64,000 nucleotides of DNA from Methanoculleus sediminis (GTDB taxonomy: Archaea > Halobacteriota > Methanomicrobia > Methanomicrobiales > Methanoculleaceae). Location of the stretch: positions 1 through 64,000 of the forward strand of contig NZ_JXOJ01000005.1 in the NCBI RefSeq assembly GCF_001017125.1. The letters are read 5' to 3'. How positions within the stretch are numbered: position 1 is the stretch's first letter; each line of letters starts with the position of its first letter. Under the pieces are notes generated by a model. The model was not told where the DNA came from. It was given only the letters and a program-made list of their open reading frames with translations, and ran no database searches. The translations under genes were made by a program, and so were the position numbers. Positions 9,248-18,544 of the stretch are shown piece by piece.

Positions 9248-9350
9248 AGCGGCCCACGCTTCACCGGTCCCCCTCTTTTTCTCCGGAACGCACCGTTTCG
9301 GCATCCGGTCCCTGTCCCGGACCCGGGGATGGAACGGGACTCTCCTCAAG

Positions 9351-9360
9351 GTATATATGG
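9351..9360 (+). promoter_or_regulatory. TATA box of the downstream glycosylation gene set
   Basis: GTATATATGG stands out in the 198-base spacer that follows the CARDB gene; the glycosyltransferase ATG is about 90 bases further on. It is the likely promoter for the run of three genes up to 13673. Confidence 0.55.
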
Positions 9361-9445
9361 CATGAGGACTATTGCCATCCGTGCATTGGATGGATGGACG
9401 GTTGAGGGACCTCCTCCAAGCATGATGCAACACCGGGAAGATGCT

Positions 9446-10648
9446 ATGAAAATAGCACTGATCTGCCAGCAGTTCGGGGACAGAACGTCATATCAGGGTT
9501 CGGATATCTACGCCGCAGAACTGGTCTCACACCTCGCCGGACGCAGCGACGTCGATCTCCATGTCGTCACCATGGGCAGCGCGAACGCTGTACGGCAGGA
9601 AGACGGGTTCACCTGTCATACTCTGCGGAACAACGGCCTGCTCTCCCTCCCGTACGTTCACCCGCTGGTGCTCGCGAGGATGGTGAGGACGATCAGGGCC
9701 ATCCGTCCGGATATCGTCCACGTGCTCTCCACCCGGTATCCCTGCTCCGCGGCGGGCATGCTCCTCCGGAACGACTACCCCCTTCTCGTGACGGCGTTCG
9801 GCATCTTCGAGAGAGAGATCGTCTACTACCGTGAGGACATGCGTCCGCTGGAGAAGGCCCTCTCGCACGTCTTCCACGCTTTCTTCATCCGCAACGAGCG
9901 GTGGGTGCTCTCCCGCGCCCCCGAACTCGTCGTGAGCGCTCCGTCGATCGGCGAGCTCCTCCGGACGCCGGCAACCGGCCCCCTCCACGTCGTCGCCGGG
10001 GGCATCGACGTCGGGAAGCTCCGGTCGTCCGGTTCGTCCCTCCGTCCGGGGCCGGCCCCCGATATCGTCTTCGTCAACGCGCTCACGCGGCTGAAGGGTG
10101 CCGACGTCCTGCTCGATGCCCTGCCTCGTGTGGTGAAGGCGTTCCCGGAGGTCAGGGTCTGCATCGGGGGGAGGGGGCCTCAGGAACCGGAACTCAGGAG
10201 GCTTGCACGCAATCTGGGGCTTGAAGAAAACGTCGTCTTCTCCGGGTTCGTAACGGACGAAGAGAAGCATGATTACTACCGTGGGTGCAAGGCGGTGGTC
10301 GTTCCGTCGCGGTGGGACTGCCAGCCCTCTCCTATCTTCGAGGCCGCGGCGTTCGGCAAACCGGTCATCGCGTCCGATATGTCCCATCCCGACATCGTCG
10401 AGGACGGGGTGACCGGGCTTATCTTCCGCTCCGAAGATGCGGTCGGGCTCGGGGAGAAGATCCTCATGCTCCTCGGCGACGATGCCGCACGCGAGAGGAT
10501 GGGCCGGGCGGCAACGCTCAGAGCTGATGAATATGACTGGAAGAGCGTTGCAGAGAAATATCTCGCGATATACGGCGACGTCGTCAGGAGGCATCGCCGG
10601 CACGGGGGGCGGGCTGCGGCGGCTGCCGGCGCATCCCCGGAGAGGTGA
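9446..10648 (+). CDS. Glycosyltransferase family 4
   Basis: About 400 residues with GT4 architecture: MKIALICQQFGDRTSYQGSD at the start, then VNALTRLKGADVLLDALPRV in the second Rossmann domain and PSRWDCQPSPIFEAAAFGKPVIAS as the donor-site signature. An upstream in-frame extension exists to 9329, but MKIAL is the natural GT4 start and the extension overlaps the TATA box. It ends 15 bases before the next glycosyltransferase, so the two form an operon. Substrate unknown. Confidence 0.9.
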   Translation: MKIALICQQFGDRTSYQGSDIYAAELVSHLAGRSDVDLHVVTMGSANAVRQEDGFTCHTLRNNGLLSLPYVHPLVLARMVRTIRAIRPDIVHVLSTRYPCSAAGMLLRNDYPLLVTAFGIFEREIVYYREDMRPLEKALSHVFHAFFIRNERWVLSRAPELVVSAPSIGELLRTPATGPLHVVAGGIDVGKLRSSGSSLRPGPAPDIVFVNALTRLKGADVLLDALPRVVKAFPEVRVCIGGRGPQEPELRRLARNLGLEENVVFSGFVTDEEKHDYYRGCKAVVVPSRWDCQPSPIFEAAAFGKPVIASDMSHPDIVEDGVTGLIFRSEDAVGLGEKILMLLGDDAARERMGRAATLRADEYDWKSVAEKYLAIYGDVVRRHRRHGGRAAAAAGASPER

Positions 10649-10663
10649 CCCGGGAGGATCGCC

Positions 10664-11788
10664 ATGAGAGGGGTTACGGTTGGACTGCTCACGTTTCCGA
10701 TCGAGAGGTCGGGCGTACGCCCGCTCTCCAACCTCATCGGGATCTTATCGGGCCTTACCCGGGAGCGGATCGCCCTGGTGACGGGGAATGCCGGGCGGGT
10801 CTTCGAGAACGACGAGCGGGTCCGGTTCTCCGGGGTCGATCACGCCGCCGGGAGCAACATGGTGTCAAGGATTCTCCATAACGTCGTGACACAGGCAAGA
10901 GTGACCCGCCTGATTGCGAGGCAGAACAGAACCGATACCTGGATCTTCTTCTTCGGGGGTGAGGTTCTCGTCCTGCCGATGGCCGCGGCAAGACTCCTCG
11001 GGAAGAAGGTCGTGATGGCCCTTCCCGGCCATACCGCCACCATGATGGCCCCCTCCGGCGACCGCCTCCTTCTTCCGGCCAGAATACTCACCGGGGTGAC
11101 CTGCAGGCTCTGCGACAGGATCGTCCTCTACTCTCCCGCTCTCGTAGGCCACTGGGGGCTTGAGCGTTACCGGGAGAAGATCGCGATAGCTCACGAGCAC
11201 CTGCTCGACTTCGGGGCGTTCAGGGTTGAGGTGCCGCTCGATGAGCGGCCCGTAACCGTCGGGTACATCGGGCGTCTGGCCGAGGAGAAAGGCGTCTGGA
11301 ATTTTGTCCGCGCCCTTCCCCGGATCGCCGCCGGGAGACCGGACGTACACGTCTTCATCGGTGGGGACGGCCCTCTCCTCCCGGAGATCCGGGAGTTCGT
11401 CAGGGACAGCGGGCTCCAGGAACGGGTGACGTTCGCGGGATGGATCCCCCACGAAGATCTCCCCCGCAGCCTCAACGGTATCAGGCTGCTCGTCCTCCCC
11501 TCCTACACGGAAGGCCTCCCGAACATCATGATCGAGGCCATGGCGTGCGGGACACCCGTGCTCGCCACGCCCGTGGGCGCCATCCCGGACTTCGTCAGGG
11601 ACGGTGAGACCGGTTTTATCCTGGAATCAAACACGCCGGAAGGAATCGCAGCCTCCGCTCTTGCCGTCCTCGACCGCCCGGACCTTGAGTTTGTTGCAGA
11701 TGCCGCCGGGGAATACGTGAGAGAGGAGATCACCTGCGAACGGGCGACTGCGCAGTTTGCGGCCGTCATCGACGGTCTTGGGAGGTGA
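10664..11788 (+). CDS. Glycosyltransferase family 4
   Basis: The 374-residue protein has the GT4 C-terminal signature GYIGRLAEEKGVWNFVRALP and PSYTEGLPNIMIEAMACGTPVLATPVG, with the E-x7-E pair. The N-terminal acceptor domain is divergent. GGGAGGATC precedes the ATG. Its terminal codons overlap the Shine-Dalgarno (GGAGGTGATC, 11781-11790) of the following membrane protein, so translation is coupled. Probably works on the same glycan as the neighbouring transferases. Confidence 0.9.
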   Translation: MRGVTVGLLTFPIERSGVRPLSNLIGILSGLTRERIALVTGNAGRVFENDERVRFSGVDHAAGSNMVSRILHNVVTQARVTRLIARQNRTDTWIFFFGGEVLVLPMAAARLLGKKVVMALPGHTATMMAPSGDRLLLPARILTGVTCRLCDRIVLYSPALVGHWGLERYREKIAIAHEHLLDFGAFRVEVPLDERPVTVGYIGRLAEEKGVWNFVRALPRIAAGRPDVHVFIGGDGPLLPEIREFVRDSGLQERVTFAGWIPHEDLPRSLNGIRLLVLPSYTEGLPNIMIEAMACGTPVLATPVGAIPDFVRDGETGFILESNTPEGIAASALAVLDRPDLEFVADAAGEYVREEITCERATAQFAAVIDGLGR

Positions 11789-11795
11789 TCGCGGC

Positions 11796-13673
11796 ATGTA
11801 TCCTGCACTGTTCCGGGAAGATCCGGATAAGATCCTCGCCTGGCTCGGCATCGTCGCCTCGATCGCTCTCGTCGTCGCCCTCGCGTTCACCGTCGGCCGC
11901 CTGGTATTCATCCTCGTCGGCGTCCTCACCGTCATCTCCTGTCTGCTCTGGCTCGGTATCAGGGAGCATGCGGGGTCGGCGTTGGATGCCCGGGAGACCG
12001 GCAGCAACCGTCTCTTCACCGTGCTGCTCGTCCTCTTCCTTACGCTCTACTCGCTGAGCATCGTTGCACTCCACCTTCGCGCCTCCCTCTACGAGCGGCC
12101 GCCCGGCTACTTCATCCTGACCGGGCTCATGGCCGGCGTCGTCGCTCTCGAGATCTTCCTGCCGCACCGCAGAAAAGCCACCTGGGTTCTGCCGCAGATC
12201 ATTCTCCTCGGGATATCGGTCGCATGGTCCCAGATCCTGCTCTTTCCCGGTGTTCTGGGTTCGGATCCCTGGTGGCATAACATGTTCGCATCGCACATCC
12301 TGAACTTCCACGCCGTTCCCGGGGGTTACTGGTACACCTACATGCCGCTCTTCCACCTGGAGGTTGCCGAAACCTCGCTTCTGGCCGGGCTCGACTACAG
12401 GCTCGCGGCGATGCTCTCGGTGAGTCTGGCGCAGCTCGTCGTCTTTCCGCTGGGCGCCTACCTTATCGGGAAGGCGCTCTTCGGCGACGAGCGGATCGGG
12501 CTCCTCGCCGGGCTCATGCTGATCACCGCGAACCAGCAGATCGGCATGAGCACCGCATCGATCCCCAACGCCTTCGCGGCGGTATTCATGGTTCTCGTCC
12601 TCGTCCTTCTCTTCAAGACGAACTACACGAGCCCGGGACGGGCGCGGTATCTCGCGTACTTCTTCCTTGCCGCCATCATCCTGACCCACACAGTTACCGC
12701 GGCATGCATGGCGGTGGTGCTCTTCCTGACGTGGGGTGCGTGCAGGCTCTACGACCTCGTCCGCGAAGATACGGCCCGGAAGGCATATCCCGTCACGCTG
12801 GGCATGGCCTCGGTCTTCCTGGCTGCCGTGCTCGGGTGGTGGTACTTCGTATCGGGGCACGTCGCGGTGCTCCTCGACCTCATCCGGCAGGGATTTTCCC
12901 GGGACTACTTCGTCAGCAACCCGGCGGTCGTCGACGCATACCCCGGGCTCGTGCCGGTCTCTGAGCAGGTCTTCAACAACATCGGCATGTTCCTCTTCTT
13001 CACCTTGAGCCTCGTCGGCATCCTCTACCTGGTGGCGCGAAGGGAGCGGAACGGGTTTGCCTTCGCGACGGTAGGACTCGTCCTTCTTTCTCTCGGCTTC
13101 TTCCCGCTTGTCACGGGTCTCTCGTTCATCGAGCACCGGTGGTGGTACTTCGCGCAGATCCTCCTCTCTGTCCCGCTCGCGGTGTCTCTGCTGCTGGTGG
13201 GAAGTCTCCCCCGGGCCCGGACGAGGGCCGGGATGGTCGTTTTTGCCGTCGGTATCAGCCTCCTGGTCTTCGCCATGATTTTAAGCCCGGCCGCAAACAA
13301 CGACACCCCTATCTTCTCCGGAAACAGTGCGGTGAGAACAGGGTTCACGACGTCCGAGATGCGGGCGATCGATACCGTGAACGCCGTGCGAACCGGGCCG
13401 GTCTGGGCGGACAGGTACGTCCAGGTTCAGAACTATGTCAGCTTCGACCCGGGATTCATCCTGCCGGGCGACGATATGCTCATCGAAGGAACCTATCGCC
13501 CGTACGGGGCGGACGCCGTTCTGACCCGGGGCTGCATCCGGGATCGCCCTATCTTCTGCTACGACGGGATGTTCCGGCTGGCGCACGATCCGGAACGAAC
13601 GCTCGACGGTGAAGGCTACGACAGGGTGTATGCCTCGGGTTCGGCGAGCCTGTTCGTCTTCAACGAGCCGTAG
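11796..13673 (+). CDS. Multi-pass membrane protein, GT-C glycosyltransferase-like
   Basis: About 625 residues with some 12-14 hydrophobic segments and a short C-terminal soluble part. The extracellular-loop motif GSDPWWHNMFASHIL resembles the DxD-type loop of STT3/AglB and other GT-C enzymes, and ISTASIPNAF-like and W-rich loops fit a lipid-linked sugar transferase. A perfect GGAGGTGATC precedes the ATG. As last gene of the glycosyltransferase operon it may transfer a lipid-linked sugar or flip or polymerise it. It is not a standard AglB: no WWDYG motif is seen. Exact role uncertain. Confidence 0.7.
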   Translation: MYPALFREDPDKILAWLGIVASIALVVALAFTVGRLVFILVGVLTVISCLLWLGIREHAGSALDARETGSNRLFTVLLVLFLTLYSLSIVALHLRASLYERPPGYFILTGLMAGVVALEIFLPHRRKATWVLPQIILLGISVAWSQILLFPGVLGSDPWWHNMFASHILNFHAVPGGYWYTYMPLFHLEVAETSLLAGLDYRLAAMLSVSLAQLVVFPLGAYLIGKALFGDERIGLLAGLMLITANQQIGMSTASIPNAFAAVFMVLVLVLLFKTNYTSPGRARYLAYFFLAAIILTHTVTAACMAVVLFLTWGACRLYDLVREDTARKAYPVTLGMASVFLAAVLGWWYFVSGHVAVLLDLIRQGFSRDYFVSNPAVVDAYPGLVPVSEQVFNNIGMFLFFTLSLVGILYLVARRERNGFAFATVGLVLLSLGFFPLVTGLSFIEHRWWYFAQILLSVPLAVSLLLVGSLPRARTRAGMVVFAVGISLLVFAMILSPAANNDTPIFSGNSAVRTGFTTSEMRAIDTVNAVRTGPVWADRYVQVQNYVSFDPGFILPGDDMLIEGTYRPYGADAVLTRGCIRDRPIFCYDGMFRLAHDPERTLDGEGYDRVYASGSASLFVFNEP

Positions 13674-13870
13674 CGCCGGCGCGGGCGGTGATGCGCGAAC
13701 GGGGCAGGTGCGGTTCCGGCGGCCGTGCATGGGATAGTCCGCTCCGCAGAACAGGAGAGCCTGAGCCGCACCACGCCAAACGACTGCCTTGCATCCCCGC
13801 TCGGGACAGGATCCACTCTCCGCAACGTTTTATTACCTTCACACATCCATACCGGCGTAATCCTGATTCA

Positions 13871-13876
13871 GGAGGT
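13871..13876 (+). promoter_or_regulatory. Strong Shine-Dalgarno of fae
   Basis: GGAGGT eight bases before the ATG at 13885; a TATA-like TTTTATTA lies at about 13826-13833. Confidence 0.6.
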
Positions 13877-13884
13877 ATTGGATT

Positions 13885-14388
13885 ATGGTTGATTTCGAAC
13901 ATGCCCTCATCGGGGAAGCGCTCGTCGGCGAAGGGCCGGAGGTTGCCCACGTCGATCTGGTCATCGGGAAAAAAGGGAGCAGCGTGGAGCAGGCATTCGT
14001 CACGGCGCTCGCATCGCCTGCACGGGGGCACACGCCGCTTCTTGCCGTGCTCACCCCGAACATCCCTGCAAAGCCCCCGACGCTGATGGTCAACAAGGTC
14101 ACGATCAAGAACGCGGATCAGGCTCTCCTGATCTTCGGCCCGGCGCAGGCCGCCGTCGCGAAGGCCGTGGTGGACAGCGTTGCGGAAGGTATCATTCCCG
14201 GGTCGGAGGCCGATAACCTGCTGATCATAGCATCGGTCTTCATCGAATGGGATGCGGCGGACAAGAAGAAGATCCACGAATGGAACTACGAGGCGACGAA
14301 GACCGCCATCCGCCGGGCGATCGCGGGTGAGCCGGCGGTTGCCGAGGTGCTTGCACAGAAGGATACTGCAAAGCATCCCTTTGCGTGA
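13885..14388 (+). CDS. fae: Formaldehyde-activating enzyme
   Basis: Fae condenses formaldehyde with tetrahydromethanopterin or tetrahydrosarcinapterin to give the methylene derivative. The 167-residue length is right for a stand-alone Fae. The signature AHVDLVIGKKGSSVEQAF carries the catalytic histidine at residue 22, and PTLMVNKVTIKNADQALLIFGPAQAAVAKAV is the typical middle block (quoted in parts). In methanogens Fae usually handles formaldehyde released by the ribulose-monophosphate route or by spontaneous loss from methylene-H4MPT. It stands alone here; no hexulose-phosphate synthase is adjacent or fused. Confidence 0.93.
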   Translation: MVDFEHALIGEALVGEGPEVAHVDLVIGKKGSSVEQAFVTALASPARGHTPLLAVLTPNIPAKPPTLMVNKVTIKNADQALLIFGPAQAAVAKAVVDSVAEGIIPGSEADNLLIIASVFIEWDAADKKKIHEWNYEATKTAIRRAIAGEPAVAEVLAQKDTAKHPFA

Positions 14389-14465
14389 AACTGCCGGCAA
14401 GTACTGCAGAAAAGGCGGTATGCTCTGAAAGGAACATTGGAAGAAAGGTCAGACCGAAGTTCTGA

Positions 14466-14537
14466 TGCGCCGACCGGGACTCGAACCCGGGTTTAGGCGT
14501 TGGCAACGCCTAGTGATAACCACTACACTATCGGCGC
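14466..14537 (-). tRNA. tRNA-Gly (anticodon GCC)
   Basis: Read on the minus strand the acceptor GCGCCGA pairs with TCGGCGC, the anticodon stem AGGCG/CGCCT encloses TTGCCAA (anticodon GCC), and the T arm has GGTTCGAGTCC with CCGGG-type pairing. Discriminator A; CCA is not encoded. No intron. Confidence 0.95.
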
Positions 14538-14707
14538 ACGCCTGTGCTTTCGCACTGTGTGCCTTACAACATGGGTTTTTCAGGCTAATAAGCCTATCGA
14601 AGCGGGGCCCGGATCGGGCGGTGCCGCCCCTGCAGGATCGCATGGCGCGCGATGTTTCCGGGCCGACGGCCGGCCCTGCGGGAGGCCGGTCGTGCCGCCC
14701 CGCGCCT

Positions 14708-15397
14708 CTACCGGTGTCCGTGATCGAGTGCCTGCCTGATGTTTCGGTTTGCAAGTATCCAGAGCCCGGGCGTCAGGACCAGGATGAAGACGGCCATGGC
14801 GTAGGCGAAGATCTCGGCGGAGAAGAGCAGGAAGTTGAAGATGCCGTGCAGCACCATCCCGAGCAGAAGTCCCTGAAGGATGATCGCCGGCCGGCGTTCG
14901 GCGGCTGTGAACTTGGCCCGGCCGAGGGCGTAGCCCCATACGCCGGCGAAGAGCGCGTGCCCGGGGACCGAGAAGATCGCGCGGACGGCGATCGTGCTGA
15001 GGGCGAGCGCCGGGGACGTCAGGTATGCCGTAAAGACGTAAAGGATGTTTTCGAGCGTTGCGAGCCCGAGGGCGGCGGCGGCGGCGTAGACGATGCCGTC
15101 CATCGGTTCGTCGAACTCGGTGTTTCGGTAGGCGAACCGGCGCACGACCGCAAACTTGCCGTACTCCTCGACGATGGGCGCGATAACGGCGCCCATGATC
15201 AGGGGGGATACGATGAAGAGGCCGAAGAACCCCTCGACGAAGGCGACGGGAAACGTGACGAGGACGCCGAGGAGGAAGATCTTTACGATCAGGGCCGCCG
15301 GTTCGGGCTCGAATTTATCCCTGCGGTAGAAGTACCACGCCCAGAATACCCCCGGCGCCAGCGCCAGGGCAAGGATTACCAGCGGCTCGACGACCAT
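14708..15397 (-). CDS. PrsW-family intramembrane metalloprotease
   Basis: The 229-residue integral membrane protein has 7-8 hydrophobic segments and the PrsW (M82) motifs: EEYGK in one helix, ENILY in the next, the PGHALFAG histidine and the late HGIFNF histidine, which together form the presumed metal site. Family members cleave membrane-bound anti-sigma factors in bacteria; the archaeal substrate is unknown. It lies downstream of its own promoter region, with the multi-TM gene at 15562 upstream on the same strand. Confidence 0.88.
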   Translation of the reverse strand: MVVEPLVILALALAPGVFWAWYFYRRDKFEPEPAALIVKIFLLGVLVTFPVAFVEGFFGLFIVSPLIMGAVIAPIVEEYGKFAVVRRFAYRNTEFDEPMDGIVYAAAAALGLATLENILYVFTAYLTSPALALSTIAVRAIFSVPGHALFAGVWGYALGRAKFTAAERRPAIILQGLLLGMVLHGIFNFLLFSAEIFAYAMAVFILVLTPGLWILANRNIRQALDHGHR

Positions 15398-15550
15398 GCT
15401 GATCGAGGTTCATGGTCTCAGAGAGGAAGAGTCTTTCCGTCACATGGGCCGGACGGGCAGGGAGATCCCGGTCCGGCCCGGGATTAGGGGGCCGTGGTCG
15501 AGAAGGGCCGCACATCGGAGACGGGACTCCCGAAGAGGGCATCTTTGTTC

Positions 15551-15558
15551 AAAAAAAA
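15551..15558 (-). terminator. T-run terminator after the multi-TM protein
   Basis: Eight consecutive T on the minus strand a few bases beyond the stop at 15562, matching the oligo-T terminators of archaea. Confidence 0.6.
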
Positions 15559-15561
15559 GGG

Positions 15562-16500
15562 TTACTCGGGGAGGAGGCGGTACTCCGGGGCGAGCCCCTC
15601 GAGCACCAGCAGCCCGTAGTACCGGAAGAACGTGACGAACGGCACCGCGATCAGGAGCGCCACCGGGATGGCGATGACGAGGTAGGGGATGATGAGGGCG
15701 AGGAGCAGCACGTAGTTTCCTGCCTGGATTGCGGCGAGAAGCACGATCCCGATGAGGACGAACGGTATCGCGATGATCACCAGTGCAAGGATGACCAGGA
15801 CCGCCTGCACGATCGCGGCGATGAGGCCGAGCACGAACCTGGTGACGATGTAGACGAGGGTCTGCATGACGTTGTTCGATATCATCCCGAAAAGCCGCCT
15901 CCAGCCCTCGATGACCCCGCAGTCCTCACGGATCATGATCGGGACGACGAAGTCGGTGGTCAGGAGGAAGACGATCCCGAAGAGGAGGGCTGCGACCAGA
16001 ACGAACGGGATGAACGCAAGGATGAGTGCGGCACCGCCGACACCGGATCCCCCGATACCGACGAGCATGAGGATGAACGCCATCATGGCGAGGATCAGGA
16101 TCAGCGTGAGGGCTGCCTCGAAGAGGAAGAGCCGCATCCCTTTTCCGAGCCGCTCTCCAAAGAAGGGCCGGATATGGATGTCATCCGTCCGGAGCATATC
16201 GACGAAGACGAACCGCATCGCCGCGCCGATGATCCACCAGATGAGGGCGATCGCAAGTAAGACGATGACGAACGCCACGATGAGCGGCGCGATATCGGGA
16301 AGGGATTCCACGAAGCCGGGCGGGAGGTCGCCCTCTTCGAAATTGTACTGGGAGGTGTTCGGGAAACTTACGCCTCCTCCCACGAAGAGCGCTATCAGGG
16401 CCAGGCGGAGCCACACGCCCCACCTGATCGGCCAGAGCAGGCTTTTGGTGCGCTGGAAGGCACCATCCAGTCTGCTGAATGCATGCATTTCTTCAGCCAT
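15562..16500 (-). CDS. Multi-TM membrane protein (DUF7544-like)
   Basis: About 312 residues with six or more long hydrophobic helices and an N-terminal soluble stretch, MAEEMHAFSRLDGAFQRTK. The pattern (helices 1-2, conserved SRL..A..R.K start, late LAPEYRLLPE tail) resembles the haloarchaeal and methanogen DUF7544/glycerophosphodiester-phosphodiesterase-like membrane domain family. I chose the ATG at 16500 rather than the upstream one at 16578 because family-like sequence begins there. Function unknown. Confidence 0.7.
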   Translation of the reverse strand: MAEEMHAFSRLDGAFQRTKSLLWPIRWGVWLRLALIALFVGGGVSFPNTSQYNFEEGDLPPGFVESLPDIAPLIVAFVIVLLAIALIWWIIGAAMRFVFVDMLRTDDIHIRPFFGERLGKGMRLFLFEAALTLILILAMMAFILMLVGIGGSGVGGAALILAFIPFVLVAALLFGIVFLLTTDFVVPIMIREDCGVIEGWRRLFGMISNNVMQTLVYIVTRFVLGLIAAIVQAVLVILALVIIAIPFVLIGIVLLAAIQAGNYVLLLALIIPYLVIAIPVALLIAVPFVTFFRYYGLLVLEGLAPEYRLLPE

Positions 16501-16653
16501 GTCTCTCACGTAGAAGATGTTCTCCGTCTCATTAATACCTTGTTTCGGTAAACGGATCCCGGTGATCCGGCCGCGCATTGTACACTCACGGGTTTTTGAG
16601 GAAACCGGTTTTTCAACACCTTAATGTAGTCCGTTCACCACACTATAGAACGA

Positions 16654-17280
16654 ATGATCCCTCTCATGCTTGACCTGACGGGCCGGAGGGTGCTCATATT
16701 CGGCGGAGGCGACGTCGGTGCCCGAAAGGCTGCATTCTTTGAGCATGAGGCGGAGGTGACCGTGTTCAGCCGTTCGTTCTCGCCGGACCTCGACGGTCTC
16801 GCGATCCGGCGGCGGGAGGCCGATCTTTCGGCTCTTTCGGACGAGGCGCTCCGGGGCTTCCTACGGGGTGTGTTCCTCGCGGTAGCCGCGACGCCGGATC
16901 CGGCCCTCAACGACCGTATCGGCAGGCTCTGCGCCGAGGCCGGCGTTCTCTTCAACAACGCCGCCGGTGAGCCCGGCGACGTCATCATCCCTTCGGTCGT
17001 CCGGGGCAGCCGCTTTCTCGTCGCGATCAGCACTCGCGGAAGGAGTCCCGCCGTATCGCGGTACCTCCGCACGAGGCTCGAGGCGGACTACGCGGACCTC
17101 GATAAGATGATTGAACTGCAGGAGGAGATCCGTTCGATGCTCCGGGAGACCGAGCCGGTGCAGGCAGAGCGGTCCCGCATCCTCTGGAATGTCCTCCGAG
17201 ACGACGAGATCCGGGCGGCGCTCGCCACCGACTACGGCCGGGCACGCGCACTGGCGATCGAGAGGTATCTCCATGCCTGA
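16654..17280 (+). CDS. Precorrin-2 dehydrogenase / sirohydrochlorin ferrochelatase-like (siroheme synthase N-domain)
   Basis: NAD-dependent oxidation of precorrin-2 to sirohydrochlorin, the branch point for siroheme, cobalamin and F430. The 208-residue protein has the Rossmann GGGDVGARKAAFF near residues 17-29, and the conserved VLFNNAAGEPGDVIIPS and ISTRGRSPAVSRYLR segments of CysG-N/Met8p. It is the first gene of the tetrapyrrole operon and overlaps hemA by eight bases. The AT-rich sequence just upstream and lack of a clear Shine-Dalgarno suggest a short leader. It has no C-terminal methylase domain. Confidence 0.9.
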   Translation: MIPLMLDLTGRRVLIFGGGDVGARKAAFFEHEAEVTVFSRSFSPDLDGLAIRRREADLSALSDEALRGFLRGVFLAVAATPDPALNDRIGRLCAEAGVLFNNAAGEPGDVIIPSVVRGSRFLVAISTRGRSPAVSRYLRTRLEADYADLDKMIELQEEIRSMLRETEPVQAERSRILWNVLRDDEIRAALATDYGRARALAIERYLHA

Positions 17281-18544
17281 ACCGTCTGCCATCCCCCTCG
17301 CGCTCGCGGGGATCAGCCACCACACCGCGGACATCGCCACGCTCGAGGCGTTCCGGTTCCCCGATGAAGCGGCGTTCCTCCGCGATGCGCGGGAACGGTT
17401 CCGGGGCGCGTTCCTGCTCCAGACCTGCAACCGCGTCGAAGTGCTGGTGCAGGGGGACGCACGGAGCCTCGAAGGGTTCCTGCAGGAGAAGGGCAGGGAC
17501 GGCTTTACGGTCCTCGAGGGCGAGGCTGTGCCCCGCCACCTCCTGGAACTGGCCGCAGGCATCGACTCGCTGATCGTCGGGGAAGACCAGATCCTCGGAC
17601 AGCTCAAACAGGCGCTCGCGCTCGCGGAGGAGGCAGGAACCTGCTGCAGCGCCATCGGGCTCTGCATCAAGAAGGCGGTGCACGCGGGGGTCCGTGTCCG
17701 GCGCCAGACAGAGATCAACCGGGGAGCGGTCTCCGTCGGCTCCGCGGCCGTGACGCTCGCGGAGAACCTCCTCGGCACCCTGCGCGACCGGCACATCCTG
17801 GTCGTCGGGAGCGGGGAGATGGGGGTGCTGGTGGCGCAGGCGCTCGCCGCCAGGGATCTCACGGCCATCTACGTCGCCAACAGGACCTACGAACGCGCGG
17901 TGATGCTCGCGGATAAGATCGGTGGACGCGCGGTCAATTTCAAGGACCTCTATCGTTACATCGCGCTCTCCGACGTCGTCATCTCCTGCACCGCCGCGCC
18001 GCACCCGGTCATCCGGGCGGAGGATATCCGGGCGGTGATGGAGGAGCGGCTCTGGCCGCTCGACCGGCACCCCCGCCACCTTATCCTCATCGACATCGCC
18101 CAGCCCCGCGACGTCGAGGAGGGGGTGCGGTCGATCGAAGGCGTGCACCTCTTCACCATCGACGACTTGAGAAACGTCAACGACGCAGCCATGGAGTCCC
18201 GGAGGAGCGAGGCGGACCGCGCACGGGGGATCATCGACGAGGAGGCCGAACACTTCGTCCGGCTCCTCCGCCGGACGGCGGCCGACGAGACGCTCGCTCT
18301 CCTCTACACCTGGGCGGAGTCGATCCGGGCGCGTGAACGCGACCGGGCGCTCGCACGCCTGGGGGAGAGGGACGATCGCACGGAGGAGGTCGTCGACGAC
18401 CTGACGCGGGCGCTCACCAAAAAACTCCTCTCGGACGTGACGACAGCCATCCGTGTGAGCGCAGAATGCGGCGATACGGCAACGGCAGAAGCCCTGATGA
18501 GGGCGATTACCCGGGGAGAACCATGTTTCCAGAACGAAGAATGA
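17273..18544 (+). CDS. hemA: Glutamyl-tRNA reductase
   Basis: Reduces glutamyl-tRNA(Glu) to glutamate-1-semialdehyde with NADPH, the first committed step of C5 tetrapyrrole synthesis. About 423 residues. LLQTCNRVEVLVQG carries the catalytic cysteine, GIDSLIVGEDQILGQLKQAL is the substrate-binding block, HILVVGSGEMGVLVAQAL the NADPH site, and the C-terminal dimerisation helices are complete. The ATG sits inside the end of the preceding gene after GAGGTAT, and the gene overlaps hemB by 22 bases. Confidence 0.96.
   Translation: MPEPSAIPLALAGISHHTADIATLEAFRFPDEAAFLRDARERFRGAFLLQTCNRVEVLVQGDARSLEGFLQEKGRDGFTVLEGEAVPRHLLELAAGIDSLIVGEDQILGQLKQALALAEEAGTCCSAIGLCIKKAVHAGVRVRRQTEINRGAVSVGSAAVTLAENLLGTLRDRHILVVGSGEMGVLVAQALAARDLTAIYVANRTYERAVMLADKIGGRAVNFKDLYRYIALSDVVISCTAAPHPVIRAEDIRAVMEERLWPLDRHPRHLILIDIAQPRDVEEGVRSIEGVHLFTIDDLRNVNDAAMESRRSEADRARGIIDEEAEHFVRLLRRTAADETLALLYTWAESIRARERDRALARLGERDDRTEEVVDDLTRALTKKLLSDVTTAIRVSAECGDTATAEALMRAITRGEPCFQNEE

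Noticed and set aside
11766-13136. 456-codon open frame antisense to the membrane protein gene
   Set aside because: Composition (Glu/Asp/Arg repeats) arises from complement of hydrophobic codons.
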